A DNA stretch of 64,000 nt from Bombyx mori. Lineage: Eukaryota > Arthropoda > Insecta > Lepidoptera > Bombycidae. The notes under the pieces are model-generated. The model was not told the DNA's origin. It saw nothing but the letters and a program-made list of their open reading frames with translations, and ran no database searches. A program made the position numbers and the translations under genes. The stretch is taken from positions 11,594,001 through 11,658,000 of the forward strand of contig NC_085124.1 in the NCBI RefSeq assembly GCF_030269925.1, in the 5' to 3' direction. Shown one piece after another: positions 55,206 through 64,000 of the stretch (the first letter of the stretch is position 1; every line of letters begins with the position of its first letter).

Positions 55206-55904
55206 TAATAATACATTTTATCTTAATATATAATAAAACATATTATTATAATCGAAACTGTAACAAATAGTAAAATGCGCGTGATGGTTTTATCATTTAA
55301 AATTTTCAATAAGTTTTAGGTAATTGGATTAACGGAAAAAAATTTAGCTTTATAATTCTACAAGTTCCATAATCAACTCGGATAATTCAAATTATTTCTT
55401 TCAAATAGAACGCCGATGGAACTGCCAATAGATTTTAATTTATAAAGTAGTAGCTTGAATATTAAATGGTCTTAGTAAGGTACATATAATATTTAAGTAT
55501 TTTCTTCGGTTTAATGAAGACCATGACAGTTGAATATTTGATTAGGCAACTTTAAGGCTTTAATAGAAATTCATTAACTTTAGATACTTGTTTCTGAATT
55601 TTGTCGTCTTCGCTAGTTACCGCTACTAGTAAATGAGATTTACTAAGCTAAGCTAAGCTAATAGCTGTCCAATCTTAGCGTATGGATTTCAGTATTCGAA
55701 GACCCATATCGTTGACTCTAAGTTCTAAACGGGTGGGTTTACTACATAACAGTTTGGACCTAAAAGTTTGATACTTAGTACAGTCAAAGTTGTTAAGGAC
55801 CATGCAATCCGAAGGTCTCACAGTACACTTTTTATTAAGTTGTTACTAGGACCTATGACGTCACTGGTCTTATATATTAGAGCACGTACATTTTCCTAAA
55901 AATC
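55206..55904. other. Unassigned AT-rich stretch
   Basis: Nothing recognised beyond three TAAGC repeats near 55647. Confidence 0.4.
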
Positions 55905-56085
55905 GACGCCGCCAAAACCACGTCATTACGGATCCTCCCGATCCATTAACGGTGCTTTTATGTACCACAAGCACCGGTCACCGTCCTCGTCGAACCCGTC
56001 GCTTGCGACGAAGGGCTCGACGAGCGAATTAACCCACAGACACAGCCCACTGAGTTCCTCGCCGAATCTTCTCAGTAACTCACCT
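55905..56085 (+). mobile_element. LINE B fragment
   Basis: CGTCATTACGGATCCTCCCG through GCCCACTGAGTTCCTCGCCG; it stops inside the hairpin 3' arm, so the 3' end is lost. Confidence 0.78.
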
Positions 56086-56548
56086 GGTAATGGGCTGTGT
56101 GCGTCATACAACAACTTCGTCAAAATAGCAGAATATCAAAATAGGAGAACTGTATGTAATGTATATTTTACGTTTCCTCTCTTAAAAGCTTTTCAGGAAG
56201 TTTCTAAAATAAATTCAAGTCACTATGTCAGTGTTGAACTTCGCTCGAAAGATAAGCAGTGGCTCACTAAGTTGAAGCTTAATGAGGACTCCGGGGTTTA
56301 ACTTGAGCTAAAAATACTGAAAGCTTTCTAAAATTCACGCTCATATTTAAACGGAGAAAAAACAGCTTTAATCTTCTGTAACTAAACTATGTACATAAAT
56401 GTTTCTATGATTTTAATTGGTCCATAACCTTTTTAACCGATTGTGGTCAAACATGTCACATTTGGCACTCCAGTAAACATTTTTGGTATAGTGCCATCGA
56501 AATATGATGGGTAGCACTCCAGTAGAAATCAAGATTTCTGTTTTTTTA
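56086..56548. other. Unassigned stretch
   Basis: Nothing recognised; GCACTCCAGTA occurs twice near 56466 and 56514. Confidence 0.35.
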
Positions 56549-56599
56549 TGAAGCTCGATTTTACACTTACTTGCTAAGTAAGTGTAAAATCGAGCTTCA
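56549..56599. repeat. Perfect 24-bp hairpin with 3-base loop
   Basis: TGAAGCTCGATTTTACACTT and four more bases are exactly matched in inverted orientation around GCT (56573-56575). Confidence 0.9.
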
Positions 56600-57294
56600 A
56601 TAGTAAAAAATATTTTGGCAGCTATCCTTGTCAAAATATTATGCCAAGTGATAAAATTATTTGAAAGAAACAAGTTAGTCAGACGTCTTGTAGTTGGAAA
56701 AAAATAAACTCCAAAAGTATCAATTTTATTTAAGCACAGGTGAAACTAATAAATAGGTGTAGTAGAGTTATTGCTATTATAGTATATATTGTATATTAGT
56801 ATAGTTAGTCTATTGAAGATGAACAAACTTTACCATCATAACAACACCTTTTAACATTAAAAGCGTATTCATATTTCTTTAGCAAACAAAATGCGTACAG
56901 TAAAATGATTGATGGTTCGATTACGTTCATTCGTACCACAACTCACTCTTTATGCAACGCGATTCGTATCAAATATATTATTGCTTGAAAACTTTTCGCG
57001 ATCCATTTCGTGAACTCCGCGAAAAGTATGAAACATTCCCGCGAAATTATTTATTCGTTCTTTGTTCCGGAACAAAATGTAACTCAACGAATTGCAGAGC
57101 TGAGCGAATGTATTATGTAGGAATGTACTCGTGATAAAATTTCGGAACTTCTGAACGTTTCCGCGGGCGTTTTGTTTGATAAAGCCCCAGAAAGTACAAC
57201 GAAGACACGTTGAGGTACTTATTTTCACAACTTAAATACGCAAGCGTAACAAAACAATAATATGCTACAGTGCATGCAATGTAACACAAAACAA
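56600..57294. other. Unassigned AT-rich stretch
   Basis: Two overlapping frames on opposite strands (56952-57228) lack known motifs. GCGAAAAGT/ACTTTTCGCG words make a loose inverted repeat near 56990-57025. Confidence 0.35.
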
Positions 57295-57560
57295 AGAGGT
57301 CGACGTGCTACCTAGCCCATACATCAGCTCGCTGAGCTTCTCGCCGGATCTTCTCAGCGGGTCGCGATTCCGATCGGTAGTAGATTCATTCGCGAAGCAA
57401 TTGCTCTTGAGTTGTTAGGTCTTCTTCGGAGGCGCTCGGGCAGCTGTTAGCAAATCCCACCTCTCCTGGCTGAGCCTTTGCTCGCCCACCTGTCCTGGTG
57501 AAACTGGAAAGGCCTCCGGGCCACCAGTAATCTTTCAATCATAAAAAAAAGAAAAAAAAA
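57295..57560 (+). mobile_element. LINE A 3' end
   Basis: It runs from GAGGTCGACGTGC through the 3' UTR hairpin to GGCCACCAGTAATCTTTCAA and an A-rich end. This copy defines the LINE A 3' terminus independently of the long element. Confidence 0.85.
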
Positions 57561-57913
57561 TGTAACACAAAATCAACTTATAATTTTTTCCAACGGTCGT
57601 CGCTAGTGCGATGACGTCTTTAGCATAATACCTGAACACATTTATTCAAATGACCATAACAATATATGCTTATCCAACACCTGAGATCCTCTTATAGTGA
57701 AGATGAAAACCCGAGTCAAATAAAATGACCCAAGTCAAATAACCTTGAAGATACTATAAGTTCGTTCTATGTGAAATGAAAAGTAACAGTCCAGAAATGT
57801 TTTTCTAGATAGATAGACTGTAGTTAACACAATGTTAGAATATTGACGTATAACATCTTAATCTTTGGTGACCGCGAAAACTGTAAGCCGTTCGACACGT
57901 CGGAAATAATACA

Positions 57914-58387
57914 ATGACAATAAAATCTTGCAACGCAGTACGACATTGCCTCACCGAAATATTAAATGCAAATTTTGTTTACGAGAAAACAAACCACATT
58001 TGCGATTCTCAAACAAACTTAAATGAAAATAAAAACCCTCATAAACATAGTTCTCTTATGATGGGTACAATTTACTTCAAAAGTTCAGGGCATAAAACGC
58101 TGGAAAACAGTTTAAATCAGCACTCCGCGTTGCGACAGCGTCCTCCGCGAAGCAGAACAAACTTGTGGAACAAGCAAAGCGACAAATTGGATCGACTGAA
58201 GTTGAAATTATCTAAAACTAGCGACCCGCCCTCGGTTCGCTTCGGAAACTGTAATTTATTATTGATTTCTCCATTTAATTATTCTCTATTTAATGGATGT
58301 TATTATACATATAAACCTTCCTCTTCAATCACTCTATCTATTAAAAAAAACCGCATCAAAATCCGTTGCGTTGTTTTAAAGATCTAA
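57914..58387 (+). other. 157-codon open frame of uncertain meaning
   Basis: The frame starts with ATG and stays open into the Helitron at 58218, which supplies the last ~56 codons. The first ~100 codons (for example LRQRPPRSRTNLWNKQSDKL) match nothing I know. It has no signal peptide or recognisable domain. In AT-rich DNA a frame of this length is uncommon but can arise by chance. I do not assign a function. Confidence 0.2.
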
Positions 58388-58443
58388 GCATACATAGGGA
58401 TATAGGGACAGAGAAAGCGACTTTGTTTTATACTATGTAGTGA
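58218..58443 (-). mobile_element. Non-autonomous Helitron, family shared with 22792
   Basis: On the minus strand it starts TCACTACATAGTATAAAAC after an A and ends CGAACCGAGGGCGGGTCGCTAG before a T. Better preserved than the 22792 copy. Confidence 0.82.
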
Positions 58444-60484
58444 TGCCACAACGTATATCTTTAACAGGTACAACAAAATATGGTATTGTCTGGAATTGGT
58501 TTTAATAGACATTACTTTTCGAAGTGATCCGTTATTATCTACAAACTAGCTTCTACAAAATATATTATCTCTGATTTTTACTGCGTAAATATTTAACAAT
58601 TTTATTTGTTCACTTTATTATATCTCAACGTTCAACAGCATTTAAGATAGATGAAGATTTTAATATGGCTTAAGCCGACGTAATCTGAAAGTAGCACTGG
58701 TTTCGACTTAAATGTAAGTAACCTCCGGTAAAAGTTCCTCCCGGAGCGTCCATTACTAAGGTCATTATAAATGAGACACGCCGAAGTTTTAATGAGAAAA
58801 GGCCTGGTATTATCGAGGACACAGATAATAGATGTTGCATGAATCCCATTTAACACGTCTCTACGGGAAAGAATTTTAAAATAATTGAATCTTTAAAAAG
58901 TCGTTGTATAAAATAACGGAGACACTATTTTACCGATGCTATTTTAAAATATTCCATTACTTAATTCTACTAACAGTGGAAGTTTATTCTGGAAAAGGTG
59001 GAACCTTTTTTCAGTAAGCTTAATGTTAAAATCCTACTGAGAGGGTTTGATGACCGATACTCCCGAGAATCACACAGCGTGAGTCGCAATAAACTAAGAC
59101 TTCTAGTGGGAACTCTGACAGGACACTGTACGTGTAAAAGTTATCTCTTGTTTTAGATCCAATCTGCGGGTATTTTGAAAAAGAGCATCAAATCTAGAGA
59201 GATTTTGAAGAGTCACATACCATTTCAGTGCTATGCTTTAAGCAGCAAAAGATATTCAATCCTGGGAGAGCACTTTCTTTGCCCCGTTGAAGTGAAAAAA
59301 ATTTGTCTCCATTTGTACAAAGATACCTATCAGCTTGCTTATAGTCCCACCATCCCTTGCTAACAAATTAAACATGTATTTTAAACACAGCTACCTTAAG
59401 TTTATCTTTTTTAATTTAACCATAGTTTAACCATAGAAATACTGGAGATCAGGTAAAATTATAAATATATTTATGAATGTACTGGTTTAATATATATTTT
59501 AAGTACATTTTTACTTGAGGGGCAATTTACTTGAGAGGCAATTTTGTTTCAGTTTCGAGAGCTATCCTGCTTGCGAGGAGTAACAGTCGCTTGTGTCGTT
59601 CAACAGGGGTATAGCTAAGTTGCAATCTGCTGTCTACCATTTTGTGACTGCCCAATAGCTAATTGCACCGTGTTCTTCATAAAATCCTTTATAAAAAAAA
59701 ACCCTAGCCACAGGAAAGGGATATAACTGAACATGAGAAATAAAAATGTCCTTTGAATGTACATATGTACGGCCAAAACACTTAAATAATAAAATGAGTG
59801 GATAGCAATAACGCGTAAGCATAAGTAGGCAATAGTGTTATTAAAAGTAGTTCCAAAAATGTAAAGGAAATTGCGCTAATTCCATTTATTGGTATATATC
59901 CAATTTACAACGGGGCTACAACAAAAACGTAAGAAAAAAAAACAAATTGAAAACATTAAGATTCTCCTTATTTTAATAACAACATTCCCACATCCGCAAG
60001 AATCCGAGCCCGCATAACTGTATCGTACACCTTCGAATTACGGAAGGTTGTTCGATTATAGCCGTCATTTCGAAATTCTATATTGAGTCCCGACCCCATT
60101 CTGACCGCCTCCACTAAATTTTATTGATTTTATCTAACGTCCCAATTTTTTTCTCTTGCCTAATTTCTAGTAGAACATCAAGGGGCTAATCCAGCTACGC
60201 GTGGTTTCCTAGATGAGCTCACGGCTGTCGAACACTAGTTGTCGTGGCGTGCAACCTCATTGACAGTACATACGACTGGACATAGACTAAGACAGAGACT
60301 TGACAGGTGATTCGAAAGAAAACAAAAAGAAATGGAACGAGGGCGGATGTGACTGGCGGCAGGCAGTGCCGATAATACACTTAATGGCAGTATTTTAATG
60401 CTTTCCCAAACGACGTACACGGACCAGACGACAAGACATGTGTACATAAAATAGACGACAAACGAATGAACCGACCGTTCACTA
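58444..60484. other. Unassigned AT-rich stretch
   Basis: Nothing recognised; open frames are 60-75 codons and unsupported. Confidence 0.4.
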
Positions 60485-60600
60485 GTCCTAACCAGAGCAG
60501 TGCTTCGCTGAATCTACCACTAGATCCAGAATCGCGACCCATTCGAGAAGATCTGGTCAGTCACATTGGACGAGTTCGATAGAAACGGATGACTGGAGCT
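60485..60600 (-). mobile_element. LINE B fragment, diverged
   Basis: AGAGCAGTGCTTCGCTGAATC and CGCGACCCATTCGAGAAGATC match the LINE B 3' UTR in reverse with many changes. Confidence 0.55.
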
Positions 60601-61599
60601 TGGAGTGCCTGAAAGCACCAAGAATAGATCGAGCGGAACTGACATGAAATGCTTAGGACCGTCGCACGTGGTGGCTGTGAGTTGTCCCCTCGCCTGGGTC
60701 AAAAATGTTGACTTCACAAAATCAAAATCGTCCACACCCCAATTTTCATATTCAAGAAACCAAGGCAACCTGAAATTCCACGATGTATATAGAATTCATA
60801 ATTTTGAGGTCGTTAGGCGTCTCGCAAGCCAATATTAATATGGTATGAAATTACATATTCAGTATCAATTTTCAATATCCACTTAATTAACAACAACAGC
60901 ATAAATTTAATATCGAAATTGTTCTCTCCCGCACTATGATCCGGCCTAATTGATTCGCAAACTGTCGAATCATGCCCCGAAAGACGTTAGGCCCGACATT
61001 TCGGGACCCCGTATGGCTCGGATGCTCAGATATCCTTAGATATAGAATGAATGATGAGGAAAGTAAGTGATGTGTGAGACTTATTCTGAGATCACGCTGA
61101 CAATAGAAACGAAATTCATCCGATTTTCCTAGCGGGGTCACTGTGGGCTATCGTTTGTTAAAAAACTGAAAGCGGTGTAGCATTATGATAAATATGAACC
61201 TATTAAAAATTATTATTGTCTTATTTTAAATACAAAACGTTTAGGTATTCGGTTTTGAAATGACAACAATTATTAATTACATTACTTTAAAATAAATCTT
61301 CTACAGTAAGGTCTTGGGAGTAACTAAGGTCCGTGAAAAGTAAATTCACTTGTATTTCAAAATCTATAAATAATCACACCAATTTATTCGTAATTGAAAA
61401 GATTTCGTAGTCACTCGAGTCGTTATCGGCTCTCATAGAACAATATGAATCTTCAATAGTGATAAAGCTGATTCAAGTTTTCAACTACTTAAGACCAATT
61501 TTTTTTTATGATTTTTAATTGTTTTTTATCAAATGTTCATAATTATATTAAATTCAATGTTACGCCAAAAGGGACTAATACTGTAGGTACAAAATAACG
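60601..61599. other. Unassigned stretch
   Basis: Nothing recognised. Confidence 0.4.
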
Positions 61600-61665
61600 G
61601 GTACCACAATTGTATTTCTGCAGTGAAATAGTGATGCATACCAGTTTGTAGGGTGGGACAGTCGA
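61600..61665 (+). repeat. Decayed SINE fragment
   Basis: GTATTTCTGCAGTGAAATAG and GTAGGGTGGGACAGTCG match the SINE body weakly. Confidence 0.4.
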
Positions 61666-62189
61666 TATCACAAGTATCACTACGACCGCAATCGACAATC
61701 GTCGGGTTCAATGAACTGCGGGGCTTTACCTTCATGGACAATGAGACCTAGCACGCGTACATACCTACCAATACTAAGGACATTAAAAATAAAAAAAATC
61801 TGACTATGAGATAAAGGAAAATTTTAATAAAAAGAATTATTTACTGATAGTTGTATTACAAATCATACTTATAGAATCGTAAGCGGTATTAGAAAAATAA
61901 ATGTTATTGCAGCGCATGGAGTAAAATTTTATTACTACCAATAAAACCTTATCGGCCTGGGATAAAACCAATCAAAACTTGAGTTCTATCTCCGTCCAGT
62001 CCACCAAAATAGACACTAGATTGCTTTGCAACTTTTCGGAACAACCAAATCGACGGGATAAAGCAGTTTACGTAATCAAAAATATTTTTGGTACCTCTAT
62101 TAGTCCTATAGGTTTATCTTACGATTTCGTCTGAGCTAAAGCGATAAATTACACGTGTGCGGGAGGTCAGCCATATTGGCTGATTTTGT

Positions 62190-62343
62190 AGTGAAAATAT
62201 TTACTCTAAAATTTCCGGATCCTGTCAACGTAGCAAGATATCTGTTGACTTTTTTGCAAATCTTAGCTATTGAACTCGAAAAGGGAGGATTTAACAATAC
62301 AGATTTTGATAAAGTTATTTTAGGTGACGCTGAAACGAAATAA
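62190..62343 (+). CDS. Candidate terminal exon, function unknown
   Basis: The frame reads VKIFTLKFPDPVNVARYLLT, FLQILAIELEKGGF and NNTDFDKVILGDAETK before TAA. The residue mix (an amphipathic helix, then a charged end) looks more protein-like than other frames here. It is preceded by TGATTTTGTAG, which could serve as a 3' splice site, and followed 65 bases later by AATAAA (62408). If real it would be the last exon of a gene whose other exons are outside or unrecognised. I do not recognise the protein; it may also be chance or part of a repeat. Confidence 0.22.
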
Positions 62344-62451
62344 CTAAGTAATACACAAAAAAAACCTAAACATGGTGTTAAGGTATGGACACTGCTGTTA
62401 GTTTTATAATAAAAAGTATATTCAAATGTACCACAATGTCGTTGATGTGTA

Positions 62452-62500
62452 CGAAATAATGACCACGACCACTTTGCCAAAAGTGTATACGACTGAGAAG
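62452..62500 (+). pseudogene. RTE-like LINE C-terminal scrap
   Basis: GACCACGACCACTTTGCC and GTGTATACGACTGAGAAGAA match 7079-7120, the presumed end of the dead RTE-like LINE. Confidence 0.45.
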
Positions 62501-62929
62501 AACAATGTCGTTGAACTGAAAATAAATCGAGAACGAATGCAAGATAATAGTGTCCGCCATTTTTATTTTATTTTCACTCTGTTTGAGAGTGCAGTTGGGG
62601 CTTAATCCTGGGAATTTCTCGTTCGGTTGTTGAACGAGCGCGCAAATATGCAGCCAACGTTAATATTGGACAGGGAATCGGTGTTCTGCGGACCAGTATT
62701 GCGATGCCGTTGGCGCAGTTTTAAATTGGCCAATTCACGCCAACTTTAGACCTTTAGTCCAATGTTAGACTCGGTTGAAAAATTAAGCCCCATTATCCCA
62801 AACGGTTGGGATTGAAGGTAAAAAATGTTTTCATAGTACAGTAATAGCTCCTGAATAAACAAAAGACAACGTAGACAAAGACTATAAACATATCGAATGA
62901 ATCACAGGGGAGAGAGAATAAATCGTTTA
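62501..62929. other. Unassigned stretch with a weak inverted repeat
   Basis: GGGGCTTAAT (62597) and ATTAAGCCCC (62782) are a 10-bp inverted pair; no target duplication seen. Confidence 0.3.
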
Positions 62930-63125
62930 TCCGGGTTACACTAACGTTCGCTTAGCGCAGTCGCTCCCGTGATTTATCCGGCTACGTCAGGTAATACCAG
63001 AGCAGTTCGGCGTAATGCGGTCGTCTGATGAGACGACCCGGGTGAATACTGATGAACCGGGCGGTAGTCGGGTCGTCGCTCAGGGTTTTAATCAGAAGAC
63101 CTCCTGTTGCATAATGCGACCCCTT
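62930..63125 (-). repeat. GC-rich island, possible repeat fragment
   Basis: It is much richer in GC than its surroundings. A minus-strand frame reads RPDYRPVHQYSPGSSHQTTA then LRRTALVLPDVAG and stop. The composition suggests a piece of a mobile element ORF or LTR, but I cannot place it. Confidence 0.3.
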
Positions 63126-64000
63126 TACTATTTTATAAAGGGTGTCTTATGAGTGCTTTGTGTATTAATCACTTTGCTTACGTTACGTGAAATCTTTGAG
63201 AGTCTGATCTTTTGACAAAAACAAGTGACTACTCAAACTCTTCTCAAAATAAGCTCTTGGGTTCTAAAAAAAAAATATTCAAAATTTATAAGAGCAGAAC
63301 CCTCAGTGTGTCCTATGTACATATGTGCCGTATTTATTTGCCCTATGTAAATGTATTACGCGGGTGGCGTGTGCGATACTATCATTAAGTTCCCCATAAT
63401 CATTAATGTAGATTGCCACAAATAGTCACTGCTATTAAAAAAACAACTACAATTAACAAAATTTCTGAGTTCATTTCATTCATAGTTATATACAATGTAT
63501 GGATTTTTTATTTCATTTTAAAATAGAATCATACATATTATGTGAAGAGTTTTTAGGAATTTAAGGTTTTTTCTGAACTAAAATTTTTCGAAAATCAGCA
63601 TGCATATAGAATGATACGCGCAAAAATATCACTTGATCGTTCATTAACTAACTAGGTAAATACTTTAGAATAAAATATTGATATTACCAAATCCTTTGAA
63701 CGACATTTATTGAGGTAAGGTAAATTGCCCCACTGCTTTCAAAATGATAAAAATACAAGATTTTATCAAAAAAGAATACCGATTACAACAAAATAAATTG
63801 AGCATACCATCAATGTCATCTAAGTTAATGAAATATTAGTATTGAATATATAATATAGATACAAAAATAATAAATATATATTATTTTTAAGGTTAACCCA
63901 ATAACTGCTAGTCGGATCTTGATTAAATGTAAAATGCTAAATGAAAAGCACCAGCTTTCAAATAAAAAGAATCAACAAAATCGGCTAACTTTAAAAAAAT
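63126..64000. other. Unassigned AT-rich stretch
   Basis: Nothing recognised up to the window end. Confidence 0.4.

Noticed and set aside
55082..55270. 62-codon plus-strand frame
   Set aside because: Mostly inside the Harbinger-type MITE; by-product of its inverted end.
60235..60447. 70-codon minus-strand frame with a hydrophobic Cys/Ser-rich middle
   Set aside because: Could suggest a secreted peptide, but no cleavage pattern or homologue is evident.

Overview
This is 64 kb of AT-rich animal DNA, almost certainly from a lepidopteran and most likely the silkworm Bombyx mori or a close relative. The evidence is about twenty copies of a tRNA-derived SINE that looks like the silkworm Bm1 family, Jockey-type LINEs, and many short Helitrons ending in the CTAG/CTAA signature common in moths. 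Family names come from memory of these repeats, not from a search. I see no convincing host gene, no true tRNA or rRNA gene, no CRISPR array and no bacterial-style operon. The best hint of host coding is a weak candidate terminal exon near 62.2 kb.

The centrepiece is a nearly complete 5.15-kb Jockey-clade LINE on the minus strand (9502-14652), called LINE A here. It has a 5' UTR with an initiator and a correctly spaced downstream promoter element at its 5' end, a gag-like ORF1 with three zinc knuckles, an ORF2 with endonuclease and reverse transcriptase, and a 3' UTR. One in-frame TAG near the start of ORF2 is the only clear lesion. The element landed in the A-rich tail of a SINE and duplicated AAAAAAATGT. 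Fragments of the same family lie at 17.3, 27.3, 28.1, 37.3 and 57.3 kb. A related family (LINE B) has 3' ends at 2.5, 20.9, 30.6, 34.1, 53.5, 55.9 and 60.5 kb. The 3' UTRs of both families can fold into a hairpin with a compensatory base-pair change, and into a possible pseudoknot.

A third LINE family (LINE C; 5.8, 7.7, 27.5, 36.3, 36.6, 43.3 and 49.8 kb) has a 3' tail resembling that of the SINE, which makes it the candidate supplier of reverse transcriptase for the SINE. Broken pieces of RTE-like or other LINEs lie at 6.1, 7.1, 14.8, 24.0, 35.1, 39.7 and 62.5 kb.

DNA elements include Helitrons (1, 17.8, 18.6, 22.8, 38.2, 40.2, 41.5, 44.2, 48.1, 49.0 and 58.2 kb), a PIF/Harbinger-type MITE with TAA target duplications (54.8 kb), a hAT-like MITE (43.9 kb) and two long foldback elements (47.5 and 51.3 kb). 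There is one solo LTR (37.7 kb) and two copies of a second LTR-like block (28.6 and 30.5 kb). Stretches between these are AT-rich DNA in which I recognise nothing. Nesting gives a local order of events: a SINE inside a Helitron, LINE A inside a SINE tail, LINE B inside an LTR, and a SINE pair inside a dead RTE-like LINE.
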